A DNA stretch of 64,000 nucleotides from Acinetobacter sp. ANC 7912 (GTDB lineage: Bacteria > Pseudomonadota > Gammaproteobacteria > Pseudomonadales > Moraxellaceae): the NCBI RefSeq assembly GCF_039862785.1, contig NZ_CP156795.1, positions 2,542,001 to 2,606,000 of the forward strand. Reading direction: 5' to 3'. Shown here piece after piece: positions 19,543 through 28,194 of this stretch. The notes under the pieces were generated by a model, which saw nothing but the letters and a program-made list of their open reading frames with translations, was not told where the DNA came from and made no database searches. Within the stretch, counting starts at the first letter, position 1. Every line of letters starts with the position of its first letter. Made by a program: the position numbers and the translations under genes.

Positions 19543-20163
19543 TTAATTGACTGTGATGGCGAGTGCACGCTGTACCGCAGGACGAGCATTCATCTGCTCC
19601 ATATAGGCTTTCACTTCAGGATAATCTTCCAGATCAATACCCTGCCATTCATAGCGCAGCAACCACGGGAAAATCGCCATATCAGCAATCGAGTACTCGC
19701 CTGCGACATAGTCCTGCCCGATCAATTGCTTGTTCAGCACTCCATACAAACGTTTGGTTTCATTCACATAACGCTCAGTTGCATAAGGAATACTTTCTGG
19801 CGCAAAGCGGCTGAAATGGTGGTTTTGACCCAGCATCGGTCCAAGTCCACCCATTTGCCACATCAACCATTGTTCCACGTGAACCCTTTTAATTTCATCG
19901 GTCGGATAAAACTGGCCTGTTTTACGGCCGAGATATTGCAAAATGGCACCGGATTCAAAGATCGAAATTGGCTGATTTCCCGGGCCATCCTGATCGACAA
20001 TCGCCGGGATTTTGTTATTTGGTGAGATTGCCAGAAAGTCTGGCTGGAACTGGTCATTTTCCAGAATATTGATCGGGAAAATTTTATAGGGCAGGCCCAT
20101 TTCTTCTAAAGCAATTGTAATTTTATGGCCGTTGGGGGTTCCCCAGTAATATAAATCTATCAT
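19543..20163 (-). CDS. yfcG: glutathione S-transferase, YfcG/Nu-class type
   Basis: 206 residues. N-terminal thioredoxin-like domain with MIDLYYWGTPNGHKITIALEE, the cis-proline region SPNNKIPAIVD and the glutathione-binding ESGAILQYL; C-terminal helical domain with LMWQMGGLGPMLGQNHHF. The TPNGHK start and the GGLGPMLGQNHHF segment match E. coli YfcG, a Nu-class GST that acts as a glutathione-dependent disulfide-bond reductase. It is probably monocistronic, divergent from hsp20. Confidence 0.9.
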   Translation of the reverse strand: MIDLYYWGTPNGHKITIALEEMGLPYKIFPINILENDQFQPDFLAISPNNKIPAIVDQDGPGNQPISIFESGAILQYLGRKTGQFYPTDEIKRVHVEQWLMWQMGGLGPMLGQNHHFSRFAPESIPYATERYVNETKRLYGVLNKQLIGQDYVAGEYSIADMAIFPWLLRYEWQGIDLEDYPEVKAYMEQMNARPAVQRALAITVN

Positions 20164-20311
20164 GCGTGCCTATGCTCCATGCACCTTAATATTTTGGTGT
20201 TTCAACAACATAATTGATCTGCCGCAAAACAACAAGCGCCCGGATATAAAATATTTTTTGATTAATTTTCAAATGGTTGATTTAAAACTTTCAAAATTTA
20301 TCACCAGAGTC

Positions 20312-20339
20312 CTTGAAAATTTCCACCCCAAACACATAT
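20312..20339 (+). promoter_or_regulatory. probable sigma-32 (RpoH) promoter of hsp20
   Basis: CTTGAAA (20312-20318) is a perfect heat-shock -35. After 13 nt, ACACATAT (20332-20339) matches the CCCCATNT -10 consensus at most positions. Transcription would begin near 20346, about 100 nt before the ATG. Confidence 0.65.
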
Positions 20340-20411
20340 TTATTTTTGCATAAGGATGAACATTCATCTTTTGCTCTGTCGATGATGTTCATGACAGATC
20401 TGATTCTTAAT

Positions 20412-20444
20412 ATTAAAACTTTGCTGAACTCAGGAGGTTCTAAT
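20412..20444 (+). promoter_or_regulatory. ROSE-like RNA thermometer candidate covering the hsp20 SD
   Basis: The strong AGGAGG (20432-20437) can pair with TTTGCT (20420-20425) across a 6-nt loop. The pairing includes a U-G pair, a G-G opposition (20423 with 20434) and a bulge. It continues outward as C-G, A-U, A-U, one A-C mismatch, and a 4-bp ATTA/TAAT stem ending at the start codon. The U(U/C)GCU motif opposite the Shine-Dalgarno, with G opposite G, is the hallmark of ROSE elements that control small heat-shock genes. Confidence 0.65.
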
Positions 20445-20445
20445 A

Positions 20446-20937
20446 ATGAGTAACGTCAATCTTCATCCATTGTTCCGACGCAGTATCGGTTTTGACCGTC
20501 TGAATGACTTTATCGATTACGCCATGCAGAGCGATGCGCCAAATTATCCTCCTTACAACATCGAAAAATATGGCGACAATCAGTACCGCATTGTGGTTGC
20601 AACTGCAGGTTTTAACCAAGACGAGCTGAATATCTCGCTGGAAAACCGCTTGCTGACTATTGCCGGTAAACCTGAAGCCGTTCAGACTGAAGGTACTGAA
20701 TATCTACATAAAGGTATTGCCCGTCGCTCCTTCAAACTGTCACTGCGTTTAGATGAGCACATCGAAGTGCAGCAGGCTGATTATGTCAATGGTTTGCTGA
20801 TGATCGACCTGCAACGCATCATTCCGGAAGAAAAGTTGCCTCGACAAATTCCAATTGGTAAAAAATTACTGTTAGAAAATCCGGAAGCTGCCGCTGAAGA
20901 AAAGGACGTGACTGAAAAAACAGTCAATGCTGAATAA
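20446..20937 (+). CDS. small heat-shock protein, Hsp20/IbpA type
   Basis: 163 residues with an alpha-crystallin domain (about 35-130): PPYNIEKYGDNQYRIVVATAGF, ENRLLTIAGKPE, RRSFKLSLRLDEHIEV, and NGLLMIDLQRIIPEE. The IbpA-like N-terminus (LFRRSIGFDRLNDFIDYA) and the Glu-rich tail are typical. It is an ATP-independent holdase for unfolding proteins. Upstream lie a sigma-32-like promoter and a ROSE-like hairpin that hides its AGGAGG, so dual transcriptional and translational heat induction is likely. It is monocistronic. Confidence 0.95.
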   Translation: MSNVNLHPLFRRSIGFDRLNDFIDYAMQSDAPNYPPYNIEKYGDNQYRIVVATAGFNQDELNISLENRLLTIAGKPEAVQTEGTEYLHKGIARRSFKLSLRLDEHIEVQQADYVNGLLMIDLQRIIPEEKLPRQIPIGKKLLLENPEAAAEEKDVTEKTVNAE

Positions 20938-20960
20938 GCTATAAAAACAGAACGTTCTGG

Positions 20961-20980
20961 AAAGGCCCTGCGGGGCCTTT
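20961..20980. terminator. hairpin terminator after hsp20
   Basis: 8-bp stem AAAGGCCC (20961-20968) with GGGCCTTT (20973-20980), loop TGCG. The T run is short, and the stem lies 8 nt from the stop of the converging HAD gene. Confidence 0.7.
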
Positions 20981-20987
20981 CGTTGGT

Positions 20988-21659
20988 TCAGGCAATCGAA
21001 ATCTGTTCCGGTAATAGTAATGATCCCAGTTGCTCAATACTACGAATCAAATAATGCGGCTCATGTTTGACCAGTGCAGATTCGCTATTAAAACCCCAGG
21101 TTACCGCAGCGACAGCAATGCCATTCTGATGTGCTGACTGAATATCAATAATTTGGTCACCAATATAGATCACCTGCTCCGGACTTAACTTGGCCTGTTG
21201 CAGGATTTTTTTGATCTGTCGGGCTTTGCCATAAATAGAAGCATTAGTCTCTACCCAGTCAAATAGTTGAAATAACTCATTACCCAGATATTTACGACAA
21301 TTTTCAGCAGTATTAGAAGTCACAATCGCCAGACGCACACCCTGCTGTTTTAACTGAATCAATAAATCTGCAATACCCTCAAATAGTTCTGGCACCAGAC
21401 CACGACGGCGCATTTCACGCTTGCAGTCATACATCAAGCGAAAAGTTTTGAATACGGAAAGATTCAGTTCACGACGGATTTGACGCGGTGGCAAGGCACG
21501 CAGATGCTCAATATGATCCTTATGCATTGGCGCATAGCGATATTTACTGGCAAAACAATTTAGCAGCTCCACAAACTGCTCAAAAGAATTTACGAGCGTA
21601 CCGTCTACATCAAAAATGACCAGTTGATACGGTATTGTCGGATTATTTAAAAATGCCAT
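20988..21659 (-). CDS. HAD-superfamily phosphatase (phosphoglycolate phosphatase-like)
   Basis: 223 residues from the ATG at 21659; a TTG at 21677 would add 6 residues. HAD motif I is FDVDGTLVNS, motif II is VTSNT, and motifs III/IV are a lysine followed by VIYIGDQIIDIQSAHQNG. The helical cap between motifs I and II places it in the Gph/PGP-like subfamily. The substrate is a phosphate ester not identifiable from sequence. It converges on hsp20 and diverges from the gene at 21914. Confidence 0.88.
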   Translation of the reverse strand: MAFLNNPTIPYQLVIFDVDGTLVNSFEQFVELLNCFASKYRYAPMHKDHIEHLRALPPRQIRRELNLSVFKTFRLMYDCKREMRRRGLVPELFEGIADLLIQLKQQGVRLAIVTSNTAENCRKYLGNELFQLFDWVETNASIYGKARQIKKILQQAKLSPEQVIYIGDQIIDIQSAHQNGIAVAAVTWGFNSESALVKHEPHYLIRSIEQLGSLLLPEQISIA

Positions 21660-21913
21660 AAAGCCATCATCCAGCAATTAAACCAAATTTCAAAAATGCG
21701 CCCCTTCCCTATTTATGTCTGACATTTTTATAAATTCAATCCTAATCAAAATCAATTCAACACAAATATGCCGCTATTTTAGCCAGATTTTAGGATGGAT
21801 TGGTGATAGAAGAAATTCTGTGTTTTCTTCCCTACCAAGACCTCTAGGACTCTTTCTTTTTAAATTCCAAGTAAATAATATGAGTTAAGAACTTTATAAA
21901 AATTAAATAAATA

Positions 21914-22474
21914 ATGAAAACTCAAAACCATTCTTATCCTATTTTTATTTTTCAGTGTGCCTCCATTTTAAGCTTATATGCCCCCATAGGAGTGATATTG
22001 ATTCTTTGGAAAATGGGACTCGATAATGGAATACCCTTCTTGGAGGTTTTAAACACCCTTGTCAAAGAAGCTCCTCGTTCTTTGTTATATATGTTGATTT
22101 TTCTGCTGATTTCAGTCGCTTTATGGAATGTACGATTGCATATTACCGAGTCTAAAATTTATTACAGTGTGCTTGGCATTCCCCCATTGTGGTCAATCAA
22201 ACGTGAAGATATTACAAATAGTCGATTTAATAAGAAATATGACCCACCATATTATTATGTCAAACGAAAGCTAACACGCTTTGATACTCCTGAATCAGAA
22301 CAGCATTTTAATTTTCGTTATGGTACGGTGGAATTTATCTTTATTCAGAAAAGTTTACGCAACAGATTAAGACAGAGATTTGCTCTCATTAATCTAGGCA
22401 ACTTCTCGAAAAATTACACTACTCAAATCGTGAATGACCTAAAGCAGCATTGGGATTTAAATACAGAAGTTTAA
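21914..22474 (+). CDS. unknown membrane protein with a possible PH-like domain
   Basis: 186 residues: two membrane segments near residues 12-33 and 54-72, then a soluble C-terminal part of about 110 residues. That part begins HITESKIYYSVLGIPPLWSIKREDI, resembling the start of bacterial PH domains; the likeness is only by eye. It is Lys/Arg- and aromatic-rich. The gene stands alone, more AT-rich than infC beside it, and shares a terminator with infC. Confidence 0.7.
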   Translation: MKTQNHSYPIFIFQCASILSLYAPIGVILILWKMGLDNGIPFLEVLNTLVKEAPRSLLYMLIFLLISVALWNVRLHITESKIYYSVLGIPPLWSIKREDITNSRFNKKYDPPYYYVKRKLTRFDTPESEQHFNFRYGTVEFIFIQKSLRNRLRQRFALINLGNFSKNYTTQIVNDLKQHWDLNTEV

Positions 22475-22478
22475 AAAT

Positions 22479-22508
22479 AAAAAAGCCCTGCGATTGCAGG
22501 GCTTTTTT
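22479..22508. terminator. bidirectional terminator between the unknown gene and infC
   Basis: Perfect 13-bp stem (22479-22491 with 22496-22508) around GATT, with A and T runs. The GCCCTGC/GCAGGGC core is the same as in the aspS terminator at 36621-36648. Confidence 0.9.
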
Positions 22509-22524
22509 AACAGTCAGGGAGTGC

Positions 22525-23076
22525 TTACTTTTTCTTTTTAGGACCAAGCAGCATACCCATTTGACGGCCTTCCATCTTAGGTGCTTGTTCTACTACACCG
22601 ACTTCGGCCACGTCAGCTTCAATTTTTTGCAATTGAGCCAGACCCAGCTGTTGGTGAGCCATCTCACGACCGCGGAAGCGCAGTGTGATTTTCACTTTGT
22701 TACCTTCCTCAAGAAACTTGAGGATAGCACGCAATTTAACGTTGTAATCACCAACATCAGTACCAGGGCGTAGCTTGATTTCTTTCACCTGTACTTGATG
22801 TTGTTTTTTCTTCGCTTCTTTCTGCTTTTGTTTCAGATCAAACAAATGCTTGTTGTAGTCCATGATTTTACAAACAGGTGGCTCAGCATTGGCCACGATC
22901 TCAACCAGGTCAAGATCAGCAGCTTCTGCAGCGCGCAATGCTTCTGCAAGGCTGACAATACCTTTTTGTTCACCATTCTCGTCTACAAGACGGACTTCTT
23001 TAGCACGAATTTCATCATTCAACGCAGGACGGTTTGACTTGTTACCGCCCTGTTGATTACGGTCAGGCTGTTTAAT
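22525..23076 (-). CDS. infC: translation initiation factor IF-3
   Basis: 183 residues when started from ATT at 23076 ([18 protein letters not shown], then the conserved [21 protein letters not shown]). A GGAG Shine-Dalgarno lies 8 nt before the ATT, which is 5 nt after the thrS stop; no ATG is available and the first TTG (23022) would cut off the N-terminal tail. AUU is the classical infC start that lets IF-3 repress its own translation. N- and C-domains are complete ([37 protein letters not shown]). Confidence 0.96.
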   Translation of the reverse strand: MKQPDRNQQGGNKSNRPALNDEIRAKEVRLVDENGEQKGIVSLAEALRAAEAADLDLVEIVANAEPPVCKIMDYNKHLFDLKQKQKEAKKKQHQVQVKEIKLRPGTDVGDYNVKLRAILKFLEEGNKVKITLRFRGREMAHQQLGLAQLQKIEADVAEVGVVEQAPKMEGRQMGMLLGPKKKK

Positions 23077-23081
23077 CGCTG

Positions 23082-25004
23082 TTACTCCACAATGTACCGG
23101 CCGCGTTCGGCAACGGCTGCTTTTACCAGGTCAACGAAAGCATCGATTGACATGGTACCCAAATTTTTCCCTGAGCGCGTACGGACATTTACCGTACCTT
23201 CTTCTACTTCACGGTCCCCAAGTACCAGTAGATAAGGAATACGCTCTAAAGTACGTTCACGAATCTTAAAGCCGATTTTCTCATTTCTCAAGTCGGAAAT
23301 CGCACGGATACCGCTTTCTTTAAGTTTTGCGACGACTGACTCACAAGCAGCTGCCTGAGAATCTGTAATATTCATGACACACGCCTGAACTGGTGATAAC
23401 CAAGGTGGCATAAAGCCGGCGTAGTGCTCAATAAGTATACCAATAAAACGTTCGAAACTGCCAAGAATTGCACGGTGCAACATTACTGGCTGATCACGAT
23501 CGTTATCTTCGGTCACATAAGATGCATCAAGACGTTCTGGCAGATTGAAGTCACACTGGATAGTACCGCATTGCCATACACGGCCTAGGCAGTCTTTCAG
23601 TGAGAATTCAATCTTCGGACCATAGAATGCACCTTCACCTGGTTGCAGTTCCCACTCCAGTCCAGCAGCATCTAAAGCATCTGCTAATGCTTTTTCTGCC
23701 ATATCCCAAAGCTTATCATCACCCACACGTTTTTCAGGACGTGTAGACAACTTCATTTGTACTTCTTCGAAGCCAAAGTCTTTGTATACGTCTAGTGTCA
23801 ATTTGATAAAGTCTGCAACTTCCGAGCCGATCTGGTCTTTGGTACAGAAAATATGTGCATCATCCTGAGTGAAGCCACGCACACGCATAATGCCATGTAA
23901 AGAACCAGATGGCTCGTTACGGTGACATGAACCAAACTCTGCCAGACGGATTGGCAGGTCACGGTAAGATTTCAAACCTTGGTTGAAGACCTGTACGTGA
24001 CAAGGACAGTTCATTGGTTTCACCGCATAGTTACGGTTTTCTGAACTAGTAGTAAACATGTTTTCTGCGTAGTTGGCAGCGTGACCAGATTTTTCCCACA
24101 GGGTGAAGTCAACGACTTGCGGCGTACGGATTTCCTGGTAACCATTTTCCTGCTGCACTTTACGCATGTACTGTTCCAGTACTTGGTAAATAGTCCAGCC
24201 ATTTGGATGCCAGAACACCATACCCGGTGCTTCTTCCTGCATGTGGAACAGGTCGAGAGCTTTACCGATTTTACGATGGTCACGTTTTTCTGCTTCTTCA
24301 ATACGTTTGATGTAGGCAGCCAGCTGTTTCTTATCTGCCCAAGCAGTACCGTAGATGCGTTGTAGCTGTTCATTTTTCGCATCACCACGCCAGTACGCGC
24401 CTGACATTTTAGTCAGTTTGAACGATTTCAGGAATTTAGTGTTTGGTACGTGCGGACCACGGCACATATCCACATATTCCTGGTGGAAATACAGACCCAT
24501 CTGTTTTTCATCTGGCATGTCTTCAACCAGACGCAGTTTGTAGTCTTCACCACGTTCAGTGAATACTTTGATCACTTCGTCACGTGGGGTCATTTTCTTG
24601 ATGACATCGTAATCTTGATCGATGAGCTTCTTCATACGCTCTTCGATGGCTGCCAGATCGTCTAAAGTGAATGGACGTGGCATCCAGATGTCATAGTAGA
24701 AACCTTCTTCAATGACTGGGCCAATTACCATTTTCGCTTCTGGGAACAATTGCTTAACTGCATGGCCCACCAAGTGCGCGCAAGAGTGACGGATAATTTC
24801 CAGACCTTCGTCATCTTTAGGCGTGATAATTTGTAGTGTTGCATCTTCAGTAATCAAATCGCATGCATCGACTAAACGACCATTCACACGACCCGCAACA
24901 GTATTTTTTGCAAGACCAGAACCGATGCTTTGAGCAACTTCCATTACAGATACGGCTTGATCAAATTGTTTTTGATCGCCATTCGGCAAAGTGATAATTG
25001 GCAT
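23082..25004 (-). CDS. thrS: threonyl-tRNA synthetase
   Basis: 640 residues, normal length. N-terminal TGS domain (1-60), editing domain with HSCAHL (near 73) and YVDMCRGPH (near 180), class II core (motif 2 [34 protein letters not shown]; motif 3 [19 protein letters not shown]), and a C-terminal anticodon-binding domain. It charges tRNA-Thr and proofreads Ser. It is first in the thrS-infC pair. A leader of over 100 nt lies upstream; I could not recognise an operator in it. Confidence 0.98.
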   Translation of the reverse strand: MPIITLPNGDQKQFDQAVSVMEVAQSIGSGLAKNTVAGRVNGRLVDACDLITEDATLQIITPKDDEGLEIIRHSCAHLVGHAVKQLFPEAKMVIGPVIEEGFYYDIWMPRPFTLDDLAAIEERMKKLIDQDYDVIKKMTPRDEVIKVFTERGEDYKLRLVEDMPDEKQMGLYFHQEYVDMCRGPHVPNTKFLKSFKLTKMSGAYWRGDAKNEQLQRIYGTAWADKKQLAAYIKRIEEAEKRDHRKIGKALDLFHMQEEAPGMVFWHPNGWTIYQVLEQYMRKVQQENGYQEIRTPQVVDFTLWEKSGHAANYAENMFTTSSENRNYAVKPMNCPCHVQVFNQGLKSYRDLPIRLAEFGSCHRNEPSGSLHGIMRVRGFTQDDAHIFCTKDQIGSEVADFIKLTLDVYKDFGFEEVQMKLSTRPEKRVGDDKLWDMAEKALADALDAAGLEWELQPGEGAFYGPKIEFSLKDCLGRVWQCGTIQCDFNLPERLDASYVTEDNDRDQPVMLHRAILGSFERFIGILIEHYAGFMPPWLSPVQACVMNITDSQAAACESVVAKLKESGIRAISDLRNEKIGFKIRERTLERIPYLLVLGDREVEEGTVNVRTRSGKNLGTMSIDAFVDLVKAAVAERGRYIVE

Positions 25005-25278
25005 AAGAAATCCTTAAGGAGTGATGCCCCGTACAATAGAGCATATCACCGCGAGATTATGATCGAGGAGAACCTCAAAAGATAAAAACGGTGGATAAAT
25101 AAAAAATCGCCTAGAATTTTACACGTCTCGAGCCGTTTAATAAACCGTTAATCCTTTTTTCTCCGCCGGAATGTCGGTTTTGTTCATTTTGGAATGGCTC
25201 TTGCGATAATACTTTGTATTTTTAGAAGGATTTTCCTAGGCTTCCTCCACTCACTTTATTTCATTTTTTCTTTAAACA

Positions 25279-26436
25279 TTATTCTCTGAAATTTTCCCAT
25301 TGCTTGTACTGCCCTCCTTCATAAGCATACAGAGAGGCAAACTGCGGCAGAATCGACTCGCTTTGTGCCGGGCGGAAAAATACATAATCATCCACCTGAA
25401 TCTGGCAGCTAAATGGTACCTGCAATAGTTCCTGATTGCTGCTGCGTCCATACAGTCGATGCGGCCGTGCCCCCAGCGGATAAATACATTTGCCACGCCA
25501 GTAACCGCCATAGATACACACCGCTTTTTGCTTTGGCTGAAAACGGCTAAGCTTTTCCAGTCCCGGCAACTGCAACTGATCTAGCACTTTTAGCACTGGT
25601 GCCGCAATCCATATGGCTGGCTGCATGTGTTCCAGCCCTTCCAAGTCAAAATCAGTTGGCTTCAGCAACATGGAACCAAAGGACACATCATTACACACGG
25701 TTTGGATAAAATGATGATGCAGCGTGCCACTACCAGCTCCGTTCAAACACAGACTGTTTGGGTCCAGTTCCGGCAGGATCTGGCACATGATGTCGATAAA
25801 ATCGAGATAGCGTTGCTGGGACTTTTGATAAGTATGGACCGGAGAAAAAATCGTCTTGGGCAGTTTCGCCACATGCGCATCATAGCCCATCAAGCCACTC
25901 AAGCTGAGCTGCTCAGGATGACTTTTGATCATCGCCAGGCAATCCATGAAATGCTCCATGTCTGCCAGTCCACCACGATGCAGGCCGATATCAATCTCCA
26001 GATTGACCCGTAGCTGCAAATTGTGTTCTTTGGCATAAGTCAGATACTGCCTGAGGCGATGGGAAGAATCGATCAGCCACTGTACTTTAGGTAAATGCTC
26101 AGCCTGACTTTCCACAAAAGTTTTTAAACCTTGTAACAGTACCGGTTTACCCATCAGGATATCCGGCTCTCTGTAATCATTCAGGATATGTAGCGCATGC
26201 GGCAGGTGAAACACCATAAAGGCTTGGGTATGCAAGGCTTTGGCAATGTGTTTTAGCAATACTGCATTGGCCAGTGACTTCACCACCAGCCGTGGCTTCA
26301 GATGCGTTGGAATTTTATTTTGTAACCAGTCAATATTCTGTTCCAGTGTAGGCACATCCAGAATCAATTGTGGTTGGCCGTTACCCTGTTGTTTGAGACT
26401 CTTCTGGAGTTCCTGAAAATAATCAAGATAGACCAT
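25279..26436 (-). CDS. DSD1/alanine-racemase-fold PLP enzyme
   Basis: 385 residues from the ATG at 26436, which has an ideal AAAGGAGGG Shine-Dalgarno; the in-frame ATG at 26457 has none. The N-terminal TIM barrel of alanine-racemase-like enzymes carries PLP-lysine context PRLVVKSLANAVLLKHI, then LEIDIGLHRGGL and NGAGSGTLHHH. The C-terminal beta-domain ends in VDDYVFFRPAQSESILPQF, the layout of D-threonine aldolase/D-serine dehydratase-type (DSD1) proteins. The substrate is unknown. It lies 21 nt behind the ALO-family oxidase and is cotranscribed with it. Confidence 0.85.
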   Translation of the reverse strand: MVYLDYFQELQKSLKQQGNGQPQLILDVPTLEQNIDWLQNKIPTHLKPRLVVKSLANAVLLKHIAKALHTQAFMVFHLPHALHILNDYREPDILMGKPVLLQGLKTFVESQAEHLPKVQWLIDSSHRLRQYLTYAKEHNLQLRVNLEIDIGLHRGGLADMEHFMDCLAMIKSHPEQLSLSGLMGYDAHVAKLPKTIFSPVHTYQKSQQRYLDFIDIMCQILPELDPNSLCLNGAGSGTLHHHFIQTVCNDVSFGSMLLKPTDFDLEGLEHMQPAIWIAAPVLKVLDQLQLPGLEKLSRFQPKQKAVCIYGGYWRGKCIYPLGARPHRLYGRSSNQELLQVPFSCQIQVDDYVFFRPAQSESILPQFASLYAYEGGQYKQWENFRE

Positions 26437-26457
26437 GTCATGCCCTCCTTTGTTCAT

Positions 26458-27738
26458 TCAGGACGGAATGAACAGACGCTCAAGATAAGGATTGAGCCAT
26501 TTTCCTTCCGGGTCAAGTGCTTTCCGTAGCTGTTGGAATTCCTCCCATTTTGGATAGAGTTCACATAGCTGACGAGCATGTAATGAATGCAGTTTACCCC
26601 AATGCGGACGCCCGCCATATTTCAAAAATATCGGCTCGACCAGATTAAAAACTACCTGATAATCCTGCTTATAGAACTGGTGCACCGAAATCGAGACCGA
26701 ATCACGCTGATAGAATGGACTTAGCCAAATGTCATCACCGCGCACATAGCGAAATTCAATCGGAAAAAACACGGGCGCATTTTGTCGCCGCAACACCTCC
26801 ATGATTTCCTCAAAACAGGCCAGCCCCTGTTTAACAGGTAGCTGATATTCCATTTCATTAAAGCGAGTATTGCGTACACTCGGAAAAATCCGGCTGGACC
26901 AATCTACTGCCGTTGAAGGTCGAATGAAGACATTGAGTAGACGCTGCAACCAAGGATTCAGTCCCGGCCACAGTCGGGTCAATTCACAGCACATTTTCAA
27001 AATAAAGTCTTCATCCATCCAGCCATCTGGACGAGCCTGTGTATCCTCTTCGGTTTCATCCAGTATTTTTAAAATGACGTTATCAGAATGATTAAAAGCC
27101 CAGAATTCAACATGCCGGTGCTGGTGCTTCCATTGGTCGATATGAGCATACAGCTCATTCAGAGAACAAAGCCGGATCTGTTCACGCAGACGGTACATCG
27201 GCCGGTTCTTTAGCTGAATTCTGGTCATGATACCTAAACTGCCAAAAGCTACCCGACCGGCGGTAAAGATTTCTGGATTTTCCGTTGAGCTACACTGAAT
27301 CAGGCTTCCATCCGCCAGCATGAGTTCGAATTCAGAAACCAATGCAGATAAACAAGGAAGCGTTATCCCGGTGCCATGTGTGCCTGTACCGATCGCACCC
27401 GCCAGACTCTGCTTATCAATATCACCCTGGTTCACCAAAGCCTGATCAATGGTGGCCAGCTTTTCTCCTACATCATGCAGTCGAGTACCCGCCCAGAAAG
27501 TACTACGACATTGCTCACGATCATAGCCACACATGCCCTTGAGCTGATCTAGGCAGATCAGAATATCATTGGTTTTGGCTAGGGCACTAAAGGAATGACT
27601 GGCACCAACGACACGCAACTTGGGATAAACACGAACCAATCCCTGCAACATTTCCACACTATAAGGATGGAAAATATGAGGATTTGATCGTTGTGAACCG
27701 GACCAGTTGGCCCACATCTGTGCTGGTGCTATTTCCAT
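26458..27738 (-). CDS. FAD-linked oxidase of the D-arabinono-1,4-lactone oxidase (ALO) family
   Basis: 426 residues. N-terminal VAO/PCMH-type FAD-binding domain: VVGASHSFSALAKTNDILICL (FAD pyrophosphate site), AGAIGTGTHGTG, and FGSLGIMTRI. C-terminal ALO domain ends with the family motif GGRPHWGKLHSL and a DPEGKWLNPYL tail. Relatives oxidise sugar lactones or alditols with oxygen or a carrier. It has no signal peptide and is cytoplasmic or membrane-peripheral. AAGGA precedes the ATG. It is first of a two-gene unit with the DSD1-type enzyme. The usual VAO flavin-linking His may be the one in GASHS. Confidence 0.88.
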   Translation of the reverse strand: MEIAPAQMWANWSGSQRSNPHIFHPYSVEMLQGLVRVYPKLRVVGASHSFSALAKTNDILICLDQLKGMCGYDREQCRSTFWAGTRLHDVGEKLATIDQALVNQGDIDKQSLAGAIGTGTHGTGITLPCLSALVSEFELMLADGSLIQCSSTENPEIFTAGRVAFGSLGIMTRIQLKNRPMYRLREQIRLCSLNELYAHIDQWKHQHRHVEFWAFNHSDNVILKILDETEEDTQARPDGWMDEDFILKMCCELTRLWPGLNPWLQRLLNVFIRPSTAVDWSSRIFPSVRNTRFNEMEYQLPVKQGLACFEEIMEVLRRQNAPVFFPIEFRYVRGDDIWLSPFYQRDSVSISVHQFYKQDYQVVFNLVEPIFLKYGGRPHWGKLHSLHARQLCELYPKWEEFQQLRKALDPEGKWLNPYLERLFIPS

Positions 27739-28194
27739 AGCGGCTTCCTTTTACCCCGTTTAACCCATCAACTCGGGCTGTTATTCTTATTATTTTTAGG
27801 GTTTTGTTATATTATTCTCATCATGCAGCTTTTCTGAGAAAAAGTCAATAAAAATCTTATAAAACTTATTAATTTATAATTACTTGCAAAATAATTTGAT
27901 TTTAATAGTCACCAATCCAGCAAAATGAGTCTGGATCTTTGAATAGCTGATCAATATAAATCGGTCAGTATTACCACTTGTCTCTATCTCATCCATTTTT
28001 TCTATATTTCCAGAATGCTCCGACATACAAAGTAACAGTTATGCTGTTTGAATAAAAATCCGTAAAAACAAAAATCTACAGCTAAAAATATAAATTATGG
28101 ATCAGGCTCGACTAAAGCATAAATGTCAAACCGGTGCAGAATTGCTAGATTTAGAGTAATTACACAATAATTATTTTATTCATGGAGTAGAACA
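27739..28194. other. 456-nt divergent intergenic region
   Basis: It separates the ALO-type oxidase (minus) from the acyl-CoA ligase (plus). No ORF with a ribosome-binding site is seen. An inverted repeat ATCCAG (27915-27920) with CTGGAT (27931-27936) could be an operator, and GGAG precedes the ligase ATG. I found no convincing promoter hexamer pair. Confidence 0.4.

Noticed and set aside
19537..20025. 162-codon plus-strand ORF opposite yfcG
   Set aside because: The minus-strand frame is a clear GST; this one is a shadow.
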